Made by a program: the position numbers and the translations under genes | Shown here: positions 26,897 to 34,846 of the stretch, piece by piece | Position numbering within the stretch: the stretch's first letter is position 1 | Layout: each line of letters starts with the position of its first letter | Assembly (NCBI GenBank): GCA_963578605.1 | Contig: CAUZEA010000001.1 | Location: 62,001-126,000 of the forward strand | Length of the DNA: 64,000 nucleotides | Direction: 5' to 3' | Origin: JAKVCB01 sp963578605 | GTDB taxonomy: Bacteria; Planctomycetota; Planctomycetia; Pirellulales; Lacipirellulaceae | Notes under the pieces: model-generated | Told to the model about the DNA's origin: nothing | The model's input: the letters and a program-made list of their open reading frames with translations, nothing else | The model's database searches: none

Positions 26897-26930
26897 AAAA
26901 AAAGGCCCCTGGTTTTCCAGGGGCCTTTTG
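26897..26930 (-). terminator. Intrinsic terminator of the PEP-CTERM gene at 26965-27534
   Basis: The stem AAAAGGCCCCTGG / CCAGGGGCCTTTT encloses a loop of about 3 bases. On the minus strand it is followed by a run of eight T, which is the classical rho-independent form. It lies 35 bases after the stop of the upstream minus-strand gene and separates it from guaB. Confidence 0.9.
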
Positions 26931-26964
26931 TAGGTTTCAAGCGTTCAACCAGGGTTGAACCATG

Positions 26965-27534
26965 CTATTTGCTGCGACGGAAGAATCCGAGGCCAACCAG
27001 CGCCATGCTTATCAGGGCCAAAGTAGCTGGCTCAGGAATCGCGGTCACGATACCACTGACACTGACAGCCGCAGCACCACCATCGTCAAAGTCGGCAGCG
27101 TACGAAACCGAGCCACCGTCGGCCATCACGATCTGGGCGAAGTCAACCGACATTGCGGCACTTGTGTGATTCGAGATATTGGTGATTGCACCCGTAAGCT
27201 CGGAAGCACCTTCGTCCATGGCCGTACTCAAGATATCGCCCGAGGCGAACAGGAACTGCGAGTCTTGCGAGACATCAGCATTGACAAAGCCGAAAAATCC
27301 GTTGGCGTCGGTGAAAATTGAGGCCTGACCGGCAGGATTAACCTGGTTCATCGCCCCTGTGAAGGTAACGTCGATACCGTTAATCGGACCGGAATCCGAA
27401 GTAGCGTTCACCGTCCAAGTCGTGTAGCCGGTCAACTCCGTAGTTGCCACACCAGTACTGGTGATAACCACAGCAGCGTTAGCGGATACAGCAACCACAA
27501 ACATAACAGCAACAGCAAGTGTAAATCTTTTCAT
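26965..27534 (-). CDS. Small PEP-CTERM exported protein
   Basis: A 189-aa exported protein with a textbook signal peptide (FTLAVAVMFVVAVSANAA). A beta-rich, Asp/Ser/Thr-rich body follows. It closes with a PEP-CTERM tail: IPEPATLALISMALVGLGFF followed by RRSK. The PEP motif, hydrophobic helix and basic end are recognised by an exosortase that removes the tail at the outer face of the inner membrane. The body has no named domain. An AGGGAAAGA-like purine stretch lies upstream of the ATG. An intrinsic terminator follows, so it is probably transcribed alone. Confidence 0.85.
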   Translation of the reverse strand: MKRFTLAVAVMFVVAVSANAAVVITSTGVATTELTGYTTWTVNATSDSGPINGIDVTFTGAMNQVNPAGQASIFTDANGFFGFVNADVSQDSQFLFASGDILSTAMDEGASELTGAITNISNHTSAAMSVDFAQIVMADGGSVSYAADFDDGGAAAVSVSGIVTAIPEPATLALISMALVGLGFFRRSK

Positions 27535-27776
27535 TTTTTCTTTCCCTTAATTTGAGTTCTCGAAGGTGTAAGTCCCGATGGTCGAGCCACGAAACACGTG
27601 CGGCTCCCACACGGAAAATTGTGATTTCGATGTCCACGGCACTCTTCAGTTTGAGCAAGCCGTGTTCATTGTCACATTAGCCCTCCTAAAGCCATCAAAA
27701 CTTACAATCTGAACTCTGCAGAAAATATCAAAAGTTGCGAAAAATCTGCTAAACGTTTTCCCAAGGTTATTACCAA

Positions 27777-28532
27777 CTAGTTTCCAAGGCGTCGGCGGAT
27801 AGCAAGCCCGGCCAAGGCGATACCAATCAAGGCAATGCTGGCGGGCTCAGGGACTGCCGAACCACTACCAGCACCCGCAGCGGTCAGGCCGTAGTTGCTA
27901 CCGAATATACCAAAGTCGATAATGTCGACGGCCCCACCCGAACCATTGAAGTCAGATTGGGCTACAGCAGTGCCGTAATCCGCGCCGAAAGTACCGAAGT
28001 CGATAATGTCGACCTTGTTGTCCTTGTTGTAGTCGCCGTTGATACCAAAAGAACCGCTGTAAGTATCGTGGTTGACACCCGCTTCGGCGATCCGGCCGTT
28101 ACCAGTATAGGAACCAGAGACCGTGACCAAACCAATCCCGCCATCGATTTCGATGGTCAGGGTATTCCCATGCGGTGCACTCAATCCACCGGAGCCGAGG
28201 GCGGCAAAGACGTCCGTGCTATTTGCCTCTATGACAATGCCGTCGGTTACGGTGCCCGTGAAAGGGTTGTTGCCAGGGTTGCCAACCGGGGCAATCCCAT
28301 CATCTTCCCAGTCAGAGGTTTGGGTAGCGCTAACAATGGAAGCACCAGCAACACTGAAGCCGACTTCCATCGCCAAAGAGTTGCCGTCGGTGGCTGGAGC
28401 CGCCTGGACTACAAACAACCGATTGCTACCGTTCAGACCTCCATCGCTAACGCTCAAACTTGGTTGGGCCATTGCTGCCGAACCGGTAAAGACAATACTC
28501 ATCGCTACACACGCCAAGCTCTTCCAGGACAT
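27777..28532 (-). CDS. PEP-CTERM exported protein with two dockerin-like repeats
   Basis: The start at 28532 (MSWKSLACVAMS) is chosen because GGTGGAGAG lies about 10 bases upstream. The in-frame GTG at 28547 falls inside that ribosome binding site. A signal peptide (ACVAMSIVFTGSAAMAQ) leads into a beta-rich domain. Two Asp-rich, dockerin-like calcium loops follow: GDYNKDNKVDIIDFGTFGAD and SDFNGSGGAVDIIDFGIFGS. The tail VPEPASIALIGIALAGLAIR plus RRLGN is a PEP-CTERM signal. It is probably surface-displayed, with a matrix or adhesion role inferred from the family. It is co-directional with two other PEP-CTERM genes. Confidence 0.85.
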   Translation of the reverse strand: MSWKSLACVAMSIVFTGSAAMAQPSLSVSDGGLNGSNRLFVVQAAPATDGNSLAMEVGFSVAGASIVSATQTSDWEDDGIAPVGNPGNNPFTGTVTDGIVIEANSTDVFAALGSGGLSAPHGNTLTIEIDGGIGLVTVSGSYTGNGRIAEAGVNHDTYSGSFGINGDYNKDNKVDIIDFGTFGADYGTAVAQSDFNGSGGAVDIIDFGIFGSNYGLTAAGAGSGSAVPEPASIALIGIALAGLAIRRRLGN

Positions 28533-28926
28533 TTGTTTTCTCTCCACCCTCTACGAGAAAGGAATCAAGATGACCAGAGTTGCTCATCAGGCTCCAAACC
28601 GCCTTAGGCCGAACAAGTTCGCCTAAAGGCTTCCGGTACCCGATAACAGCATCCTCCTCTAAAATTAAAAAATCGATTAACGTGACACACTCAACGCTGA
28701 GAAGCGATTTTCAAAAGTGTGCCGTCGGTACGACCCAAAACTGTCTGCTAGCGAATCCATCGCTGTTTTGGTGTATCCATTCGAAGTAACCGCATTATAA
28801 ACCAAAATTAGTGAATGCAACCCTTAAAACACACAAAAGTTCTAGAAAATCCCGATTCGTTAGAGGTTCGCCTTCTTCCCTCGGTTAACATTACCCGAGT
28901 AACCCCAACCCACGCATTATGTGCAC
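28533..28926. other. Intergenic region between two PEP-CTERM genes
   Basis: AT-rich compared with its surroundings (especially 28640-28870). It is the likely promoter region for the gene ending at 27777. No small gene or strong hairpin is recognised. Confidence 0.4.
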
Positions 28927-29973
28927 CTATTTCAAGGATGTCAAGCGATTGCACTTGTTTTTATGAGAATTCGCAACGCCTTGTCGCACAACAGGTTGCA
29001 AATCTGCTCTCCATGAAAAACACAAGATTAAAACAGCCAAAATCAGGCTCGAAGGCTCCGGAACGGGTACCCCGGAGCCACTGCCCGGAAATGTGTTGCC
29101 AAAGTTCTGCTTCCAAACCTGGTAGTCATCGACGTCAAGAACGGTGTTGCCGTTGCCGTCGGCCCCGTCATAGGGATTCAGCACAAACTGAGCCAGCGTA
29201 TCCCGCCACATCGTATAGTCACTGGCTTCAACCACTCCATTGAGGTTGTAATCTCCGGGATTGTCTGGCGGACCGACAAAATCATCTCGCGAAACGTTCG
29301 TTACCGTCAACGCCTGCGTGATCGTGCCAACGCTGTTGATGTCTAGCGGCAAGCTACTGAAGACCGACACCTGCGTGATTGGATTCAACCCGGCAAAACT
29401 TGGCGAAAGCCCAGCCGCAAACTGACCTTCTACCAGGGGAACCGCAATATCCCACTGGGGGTCCGATAAAAAGTCGCTTCCGGTCGCACCCCAAGGTTCA
29501 CCTGTCACGTCCGTCAAGGTACTAAACATGGGGCCAATGCTTTGGCTTTCGGCTGGCTTGCCGGCGTAGTCCGGGGCCCCTCCTGAAAGCGTGCCGACAC
29601 CGTAAAAATAGGATTGTTCCAACGTGCCTGACGGATCAACGAACGGGAACTGGAAGATCTGAATCTCTTCGGTATCGCCAAAGCCGGTGTCCAAGAAATT
29701 AAAACCGGCAACCTGACCCGCGTTAATTTGTCCAGTAGGGCCCGCCACCTGCCAGGTGGTTACACCCGTAATTTTTACACTGACCGAGGCAATGCCAAAG
29801 TTAGCGACTTGATCAGCCTTGGCGACCAACGACCAAGTACCACCAGAACTTCTGTCGATGCGATCGTTGTACTGGAGATTAAGGGACAGATCGACCTGGT
29901 TTGCCCGGACGACTGGTACAACCGGTCCAAGACACGCCAGCAAGGCAGATAAAAGAATGCCTTTACGAAACAT
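28927..29973 (-). CDS. PEP-CTERM-like exported protein with dockerin-like repeats and an unusual C-terminal tail
   Basis: ATG 29973 is preferred over the in-frame ATG at 29982, because GGGAG directly abuts the first and sits 9 bases before the second. The signal peptide is ILLSALLACLGPVVPVVRA. A beta-rich body of about 220 aa follows, then dockerin-like loops GDYNLNGVVEASDYTMWRDT and ADGNGNTVLDVDDYQVWKQN. The VPEPSS motif and a short hydrophobic stretch (LILAVLILCFSW) come next. Instead of ending in a few basic residues, the protein runs on for about 25 polar and basic residues. The hydrophobic part is also short for a PEP-CTERM helix. The sorting signal may be altered or frameshifted. Confidence 0.75.
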   Translation of the reverse strand: MFRKGILLSALLACLGPVVPVVRANQVDLSLNLQYNDRIDRSSGGTWSLVAKADQVANFGIASVSVKITGVTTWQVAGPTGQINAGQVAGFNFLDTGFGDTEEIQIFQFPFVDPSGTLEQSYFYGVGTLSGGAPDYAGKPAESQSIGPMFSTLTDVTGEPWGATGSDFLSDPQWDIAVPLVEGQFAAGLSPSFAGLNPITQVSVFSSLPLDINSVGTITQALTVTNVSRDDFVGPPDNPGDYNLNGVVEASDYTMWRDTLAQFVLNPYDGADGNGNTVLDVDDYQVWKQNFGNTFPGSGSGVPVPEPSSLILAVLILCFSWRADLQPVVRQGVANSHKNKCNRLTSLK

Positions 29974-30545
29974 CTGTTTCATCTCCCACTGCGATTGCCG
30001 TGGTGCAAGGAACGATCGAGGTGGGACAACAAACCGCCACGTGACTGGACCGCGGCGTGTTGGCAGAAAAACGCCTTGGGAGGCGATATCTCGTGGAACT
30101 CCGTTGCTGCTCTCATCTCGGTTCTGTTCGGTTGATGCCCGCCTGGCAAGGCATTGCTTACAGGCACAAAAGCCGGCCTATATTTCAGCTTACCTACGCC
30201 TACTATTTTGGCAAGCGAATTATTCGGGCTGAAGCACGCGCCGACAACCGGTTTGAAGCTTGCCGCTAACCGCCATGTTCCTTCCGACTGCTACAGACCA
30301 CACCGACCAGGAGAAAAAACTGGAACCGCACGGCAGAAAGCCCAAAAAAGGTTTGACGCGCCGGGGAGAATTTTGGTATTCAGAAGTTGCTCGAGCAGAA
30401 ATGACTCCTTTTCTTGCAGCGAACGAGACCGTGTTTGATCCTCGCCACTCGGCGAAGAAAGGAGAGCACAAGTTCTGGCCTTTGCTTATGGTCAGTGGGC
30501 CTTTGCTCCATGTGGATTGAATAAGTTCAATTCCTTTAACCAAAA
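29974..30545. other. Intergenic region, no gene seen
   Basis: Lies between a minus-strand PEP-CTERM gene and the candidate RNA. It must hold the promoter of the gene starting at 29973. Short open frames here lack domains and ribosome binding sites. Confidence 0.4.
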
Positions 30546-30820
30546 TAACCAGGGTGCGAGCCTGGTTGAACAGGGCGATGGTTTGCGGACTGTTTCAGGT
30601 TAACCGCTGGACGGTGATTCGATCCCTGCTACTGGTGCTGCTTCACGCCAGTCACTAATGGATCGCTCGATCGAACGCCGCAGCCCGTAACGGGCACGGA
30701 ACCAACAGGCAGTTTTCACCTCCGATTGTTCGATGACTGGCCGCACAGGTTTTACTCTATGGACACTCTTGATGAACCGATATAGCCCGTCTCGCGGTCA
30801 CGCGAGGCGGGTTTTTTTGT
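30546..30820 (+). ncRNA. Candidate structured RNA or leader ending in an intrinsic terminator
   Basis: No gene can be supported from 29983 to 30912. The last part is rich in potential hairpins: AACCAGG/CCTGGTT with a 7-base loop near 30546-30566, CTGG-GTG/CAC-CCAG near 30640-30655, and CCCGTAACGGG near 30685. It ends in a strong intrinsic terminator at 30786-30818, which has no upstream coding gene to serve. It does not show the signature sequences of tmRNA, RNase P RNA, SRP RNA or a known riboswitch. It may be an independent small RNA, or an attenuating leader of the receptor gene that starts at 30913. This rests on structure alone. Confidence 0.3.
30786..30818 (+). terminator. Strong orphan intrinsic terminator
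   Basis: An 11-bp stem, CCCGTCTCGCG / CGCGAGGCGGG (one G-T wobble), has a 4-base loop GTCA and is followed by seven T. The orientation is plus. It lies 95 bases before the receptor gene at 30913 and has no plus-strand coding gene upstream for more than 10 kb. Confidence 0.88.
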
Positions 30821-30912
30821 CATCAAAGCGCCTGCTAATGACTGGTGCAAAATGGACGTGGCGGGCGATAATGAAGGCGTAGCCAACCGCCCACCCCCTC
30901 ATTACCGCATCT

Positions 30913-33633
30913 ATGGCTGAGCTTAAAACGTTCGTGTTCACCGACCTTGCTGACTCGGTCCGTTTGAAGGACGAGATGCCCGGGCAAAGTACCACGGAGC
31001 GCGACCAGGCATTTATTGAAACCATCTTATCGCCGCATCGCGAATATATTGGGCGCGAGCTGGCGGCCTGCGACGGACGGATTGTATCAACTGCCGGTGA
31101 CGGACACTTTATCGTGTTCGCGGATACGATTCTGGCTGCCCGCTGGGCAATCGCGATTCAAGAGATCCACCGCGATACTCCGCTCATGTCACCCCGGCAC
31201 CATCCCATCGATGTCCGCATCAGCATTCACGTCGGGATCCCCCAGATCGACCCTCATGACACAAACAACTTTGTCGGCAAGCCGGTCGACTATGCTGCCC
31301 GCCTGAACGACTATGCCTCGGGGCGACAAATTCTCGTGTCGCGGAGCGTGGTGGCGATCCTGGAAGACGCTGGCATGGATGGGGTCACGTTTCACCGTCA
31401 TGGTCACCGCGACTTGAAGGGCATCGGAGATATTGATGTGTTTGAGTTGATTTACGGCGATGACGGGCCGCGGCGCACCCGTCACGATCCATCCGAACTA
31501 CGCGCCCGACAATGGTCGGTCATCCCCTCGACGATGGGATTGAGTGAATTTTGTGGTACGGCCCCGCCGCCCGGAACGAAGACCCGTTTAACTTCCCAAT
31601 CACGAAAGTTAGGCAACTACGAACTGGGCGAATTGTTGGGCAGTGGCGGCATGGGCGATGTCTACAAGGCCCGGCATACGCAGTTTGGACGGACGCGGGC
31701 AGTTAAGGTCATCAAGCAGCATTTCGTCGACACCGGACACGAAGAGGTCATCCGTCGGTTCTATCGCGAGATTCAGGCGGTTGGCCGACTGGAACACCCG
31801 AACATCGTGGTCGCGATCGAATCTTCGGCGCCGTCAGATGCCCTGCATTACCTCGTTATGGAGTATATCGTTGGCGTCGACGTCGAGGGGTTGGTGGGCG
31901 AGCAAGGGCCCATGAGAATTGCCGACGCCTGCGAGGTTGCCCGCCAAACCGCAGTCGGTCTCGCCTACATTCACCAGTACGGCATGGTTCACCGCGACAT
32001 CAAGCCATCGAACCTGATGCTTACGGTTGTGGCCAATCACTCGTCGGCCGAAAGCACTCTGTTGTCGGACCAGGACGAGGCCAAGCCGAACCAATGCCTG
32101 GTCAAGATTCTTGATCTTGGCTTGGCCCTGCTGGCGAGCGACGATGCCGAACGACTTACTGTGTTCCACGACCGCGCCATGGGTACAGGCATGTACATGG
32201 CTCCAGAACAGTGGCGGACGACAAGTGTCGACATCCGGGCAGACATTTACAGTCTGGGTTGCACACTCTACCACATGCTAAGTGGCCAACCGCCGTTTGC
32301 TGGCTCGGACCTTCGTCCTCGCCGGGCCCATGAAACGGAAAAGCCAGCCCGCATCCTCCGCACCGACCAGCCGATTCCGGCTGGGTTGCGGGCTATTCTC
32401 CGCAAAATGATGGCCAAACGACCCGCGGATCGATACGCCTCACCCATGGAAGTTGCAGATGCGTTGAAACCGTATTGTCGTGATCAGAAACTCGTTGATT
32501 TGGCCGAGTCTGGTCGCCAACAACTAACCGGGGCTCCCACCCATGCAAGTGCAGGTTCTGAGACGAAACCTGGCCTGGGCAGTCCGCCACAACCGTTGTC
32601 CCACCCTGTCGAAGAGCGGCCATTGCATAATCGATGGTTGACCACCGTGGCCGTGCTCGTGATGCTCACCCTCATCGTCTCGATAGCCCTCCTGGCAGGA
32701 CGTCGCCAGGCGAACCAGCAGGACGATCAAACAGCCCGCATGAAAAGACTGCAGTTTGTAGCCAGTGTGGCAGCCCAGGGAATCGCCGAGGATATTGAAG
32801 ACCGCTTTGAGACACTCACCAGGCTGGCAGCAGCGCCGGTCCTCCGCGAAAACATGGCCGAGCTGGTGAAAAAACCGGATGATCCCGATCGGTGGGCACG
32901 GATCCAGGAATGGCTGATCGCGCGAAAATTAGCAGCGGATCCGAAAATTGCCTCGGACAGTTGGTTCATCAACGACCTGCGCGGGGTGCAAATAGCGCGG
33001 GCCAACCCAAGTGCGAAAAGTCGTGGCAAGAGCTATGCGCACCGCGATTACTTCCATGGCCTGGGAGGGGACTTGGACTCTACAAATAGCACAACCATCC
33101 CCAAGCCCATCACCCAACCGCATCAATCAGCCGTCTACCGCAGCACCTCCAGCGGACATTTAAAAGTCGCCTTTTCGGTACCGATCACTAACGGCGCACA
33201 ACTGGAATCGAAACGCGCGGTCCTGGGAGTGTTGGCGATGTCCGTCGACTTGGGGGCCTTTGACGTGTTGAACGATTTCAGTTCCGAAGAAAGCTTGTAT
33301 CAATCGGTACTGATTGACATCGGGGACTACCAGATTGAAGGAGAGACCGGACGAGGCCTCGTCTTGCATCACCAAGGGAGGGCAAAACTTGGCGAAGGTG
33401 AGGACCTCCCTGTTGTGGGAAGACCACTGTGGGAACGCTTGCAGCAAGCGAATGAAGGCGCGGATGGCCGTCAGCGACGTGAGGGGACACTCATTGAGCA
33501 TTATCTCGACCCGATTGTCTCAGGCGGGTTGTTGCAGTCGGCAGCAATTTGCTCAGTCGACGACCGGTTACCAGCAGAGCTGGAACATGACACGAACTGG
33601 GTGGTTCTGGTGCAAGAGCCCGATAGTCCGTAA
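30913..33633 (+). CDS. Transmembrane receptor: class III cyclase domain, Ser/Thr kinase and extracellular sensor
   Basis: Residues 1-185 are a class III nucleotide cyclase domain, with FVFTDLADS (metal Asp11) and STAGDGHFIVF (metal Asp63). In PVDYAARL the usual transition-state Asn is Asp126, while Arg130 is kept. Residues 236-520 are a complete Hanks-type kinase: glycine loop LLGSGGMGDVYKA, Lys265, HRDIKPSN (Asp362), DLG in place of DFG at 401-403, and APEQW. A Pro/Ser linker leads to one membrane helix (575-597) and a C-terminal domain of about 300 aa resembling a Cache/PDC sensor with reversed polarity, outside the membrane. The domain order suggests outside ligand sensing coupled to phosphorylation, with or without cyclic nucleotide output. 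Cyclase activity is uncertain because of Asp126. Confidence 0.88.
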   Translation: MAELKTFVFTDLADSVRLKDEMPGQSTTERDQAFIETILSPHREYIGRELAACDGRIVSTAGDGHFIVFADTILAARWAIAIQEIHRDTPLMSPRHHPIDVRISIHVGIPQIDPHDTNNFVGKPVDYAARLNDYASGRQILVSRSVVAILEDAGMDGVTFHRHGHRDLKGIGDIDVFELIYGDDGPRRTRHDPSELRARQWSVIPSTMGLSEFCGTAPPPGTKTRLTSQSRKLGNYELGELLGSGGMGDVYKARHTQFGRTRAVKVIKQHFVDTGHEEVIRRFYREIQAVGRLEHPNIVVAIESSAPSDALHYLVMEYIVGVDVEGLVGEQGPMRIADACEVARQTAVGLAYIHQYGMVHRDIKPSNLMLTVVANHSSAESTLLSDQDEAKPNQCLVKILDLGLALLASDDAERLTVFHDRAMGTGMYMAPEQWRTTSVDIRADIYSLGCTLYHMLSGQPPFAGSDLRPRRAHETEKPARILRTDQPIPAGLRAILRKMMAKRPADRYASPMEVADALKPYCRDQKLVDLAESGRQQLTGAPTHASAGSETKPGLGSPPQPLSHPVEERPLHNRWLTTVAVLVMLTLIVSIALLAGRRQANQQDDQTARMKRLQFVASVAAQGIAEDIEDRFETLTRLAAAPVLRENMAELVKKPDDPDRWARIQEWLIARKLAADPKIASDSWFINDLRGVQIARANPSAKSRGKSYAHRDYFHGLGGDLDSTNSTTIPKPITQPHQSAVYRSTSSGHLKVAFSVPITNGAQLESKRAVLGVLAMSVDLGAFDVLNDFSSEESLYQSVLIDIGDYQIEGETGRGLVLHHQGRAKLGEGEDLPVVGRPLWERLQQANEGADGRQRREGTLIEHYLDPIVSGGLLQSAAICSVDDRLPAELEHDTNWVVLVQEPDSP

Positions 33634-33795
33634 AGCGTCGCCTTGATTGAGCGAGTTCTCATGCAATCGGTCGTGCCAACCGGGCAAGTCCGGTGAGGAA
33701 ATTTCCAGCTTGTGCCCTTGCTCGGTGTGTTGGTCCATCCGCGCTAAACATTGCCACGTCGTTCCCGGCAAACAGGCGGCGGTGTGGCCCCGCTT

Positions 33796-34626
33796 TCAAT
33801 TCCCCAATTGTCGATTCAATGCGTCGAGGTCATTGCGGAGTTCGGTCGTGAATGACTCGAGTGTGGTTTTGGCCTCCTCGAGTTCCGAACGCAGTCGAGA
33901 AACCTCATCCCGCAATTGCCGCAACTGATCGACATCGATGGAAGTCCCGGATGTCGTCAAATTCGGGCCAGGCATCGAAGCAGCAACCTCGGCCGGGTTC
34001 CCTGCAGGGATCGGTGGCAAGGCGGTTGCTGTTGCCTCTGGCGCCTCGCCGGAACCAGCACCATGTTCACGGCGAACTTTTTCCAGTTCATGCTCGAGAT
34101 AGAGCGTGTGGGTCACCACGGCACCACGGCCCTTGGGAGTCAAGTAACTGGCCAGGCGTTTCGTTTGAAGGCTTTCCAGGAGCGGGCGCAATTCTTCGAG
34201 GCCCTTGATCGGCTCCATGCGGGCTGCCCGCCCCCGAAGTTCGCCGACGGTCTGCGCCCCGCGCAAAAGCAATTCGGCAATGACCGCCAGTTCCACCTTA
34301 TCGACCCCCAGCCAGTCATAGGCCCGATGTCGGTACTTGTCGACTCGGCCACTTCCGGTCACAAAAACGACCGCCCCAAGTTTGCGGAGGCGTTCTAAAG
34401 AATCTTCGACGGCCTCTGCGGAGAGCTGCATTTGAGGAGATCGGTTGCTTTTTTGGTTGCAACCCGCGCAGAGCCCGCTCCGTGAAAGGGGATAATTATC
34501 GGGAGTTGTCTTCGCTTTTTCGACGAGGACTCCCAAAACTCGGCGATCCTCGGCGCTTAAGGGTTGCCAAGAAGGTGCACTGGGGTTTGCGGTGTGGGGG
34601 TTTGCTGGCGGTGTTGCTTCATTCAT
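33796..34626 (-). CDS. YceH/DUF480 family protein (UPF0502)
   Basis: The N-terminal 190 residues match the DUF480/YceH family, with LSAEDRRVLGVLVEKAKTTP, NYPLSRSGLCAGCNQKSNRS and LSAEAVEDSLERLRKLGAVV. The family has two winged-helix domains and no established biochemical role. A Pro/Ala/Thr-rich linker follows, and the protein ends in a coiled coil (DQLRQLRDEVSRLRSELEEA), an addition relative to the usual family length of about 215 aa. No signal peptide is present, so it is cytosolic. It is convergent with the receptor gene and separated by 162 bases. Confidence 0.88.
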   Translation of the reverse strand: MNEATPPANPHTANPSAPSWQPLSAEDRRVLGVLVEKAKTTPDNYPLSRSGLCAGCNQKSNRSPQMQLSAEAVEDSLERLRKLGAVVFVTGSGRVDKYRHRAYDWLGVDKVELAVIAELLLRGAQTVGELRGRAARMEPIKGLEELRPLLESLQTKRLASYLTPKGRGAVVTHTLYLEHELEKVRREHGAGSGEAPEATATALPPIPAGNPAEVAASMPGPNLTTSGTSIDVDQLRQLRDEVSRLRSELEEAKTTLESFTTELRNDLDALNRQLGN

Positions 34627-34752
34627 GGTTGTTTTTCAGCGGGCCTGTTTTTGCGGAGCGATCCTCGAAGTCAACGAGAGTCGCATTTGCGGCATCTCCC
34701 GGCAAGTGGTGTGGCTCAACCTACCCGACCGGAGCTTGTCAAAACAATGGCG

Positions 34753-34793
34753 CAAAAAAAACCCCGGGAACCGCTGAGCGATTCCCGGGGTTG
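34753..34793 (-). terminator. Intrinsic terminator of the porin gene
   Basis: The stem AACCCCGGGAA / TTCCCGGGGTT has an 11-base loop and is followed on the minus strand by eight T. It lies 54 bases after the stop of the porin gene at 34847. Confidence 0.9.
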
Positions 34794-34846
34794 GAAAGGG
34801 TCCTGTTTGAACTCAAGACCGTATAGGTCCTGCCTCGTTCGATCAA

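Noticed and set aside
30260..30520. 86-aa plus-strand frame before the candidate RNA
   Set aside because: No domain, no signal, no ribosome binding site.
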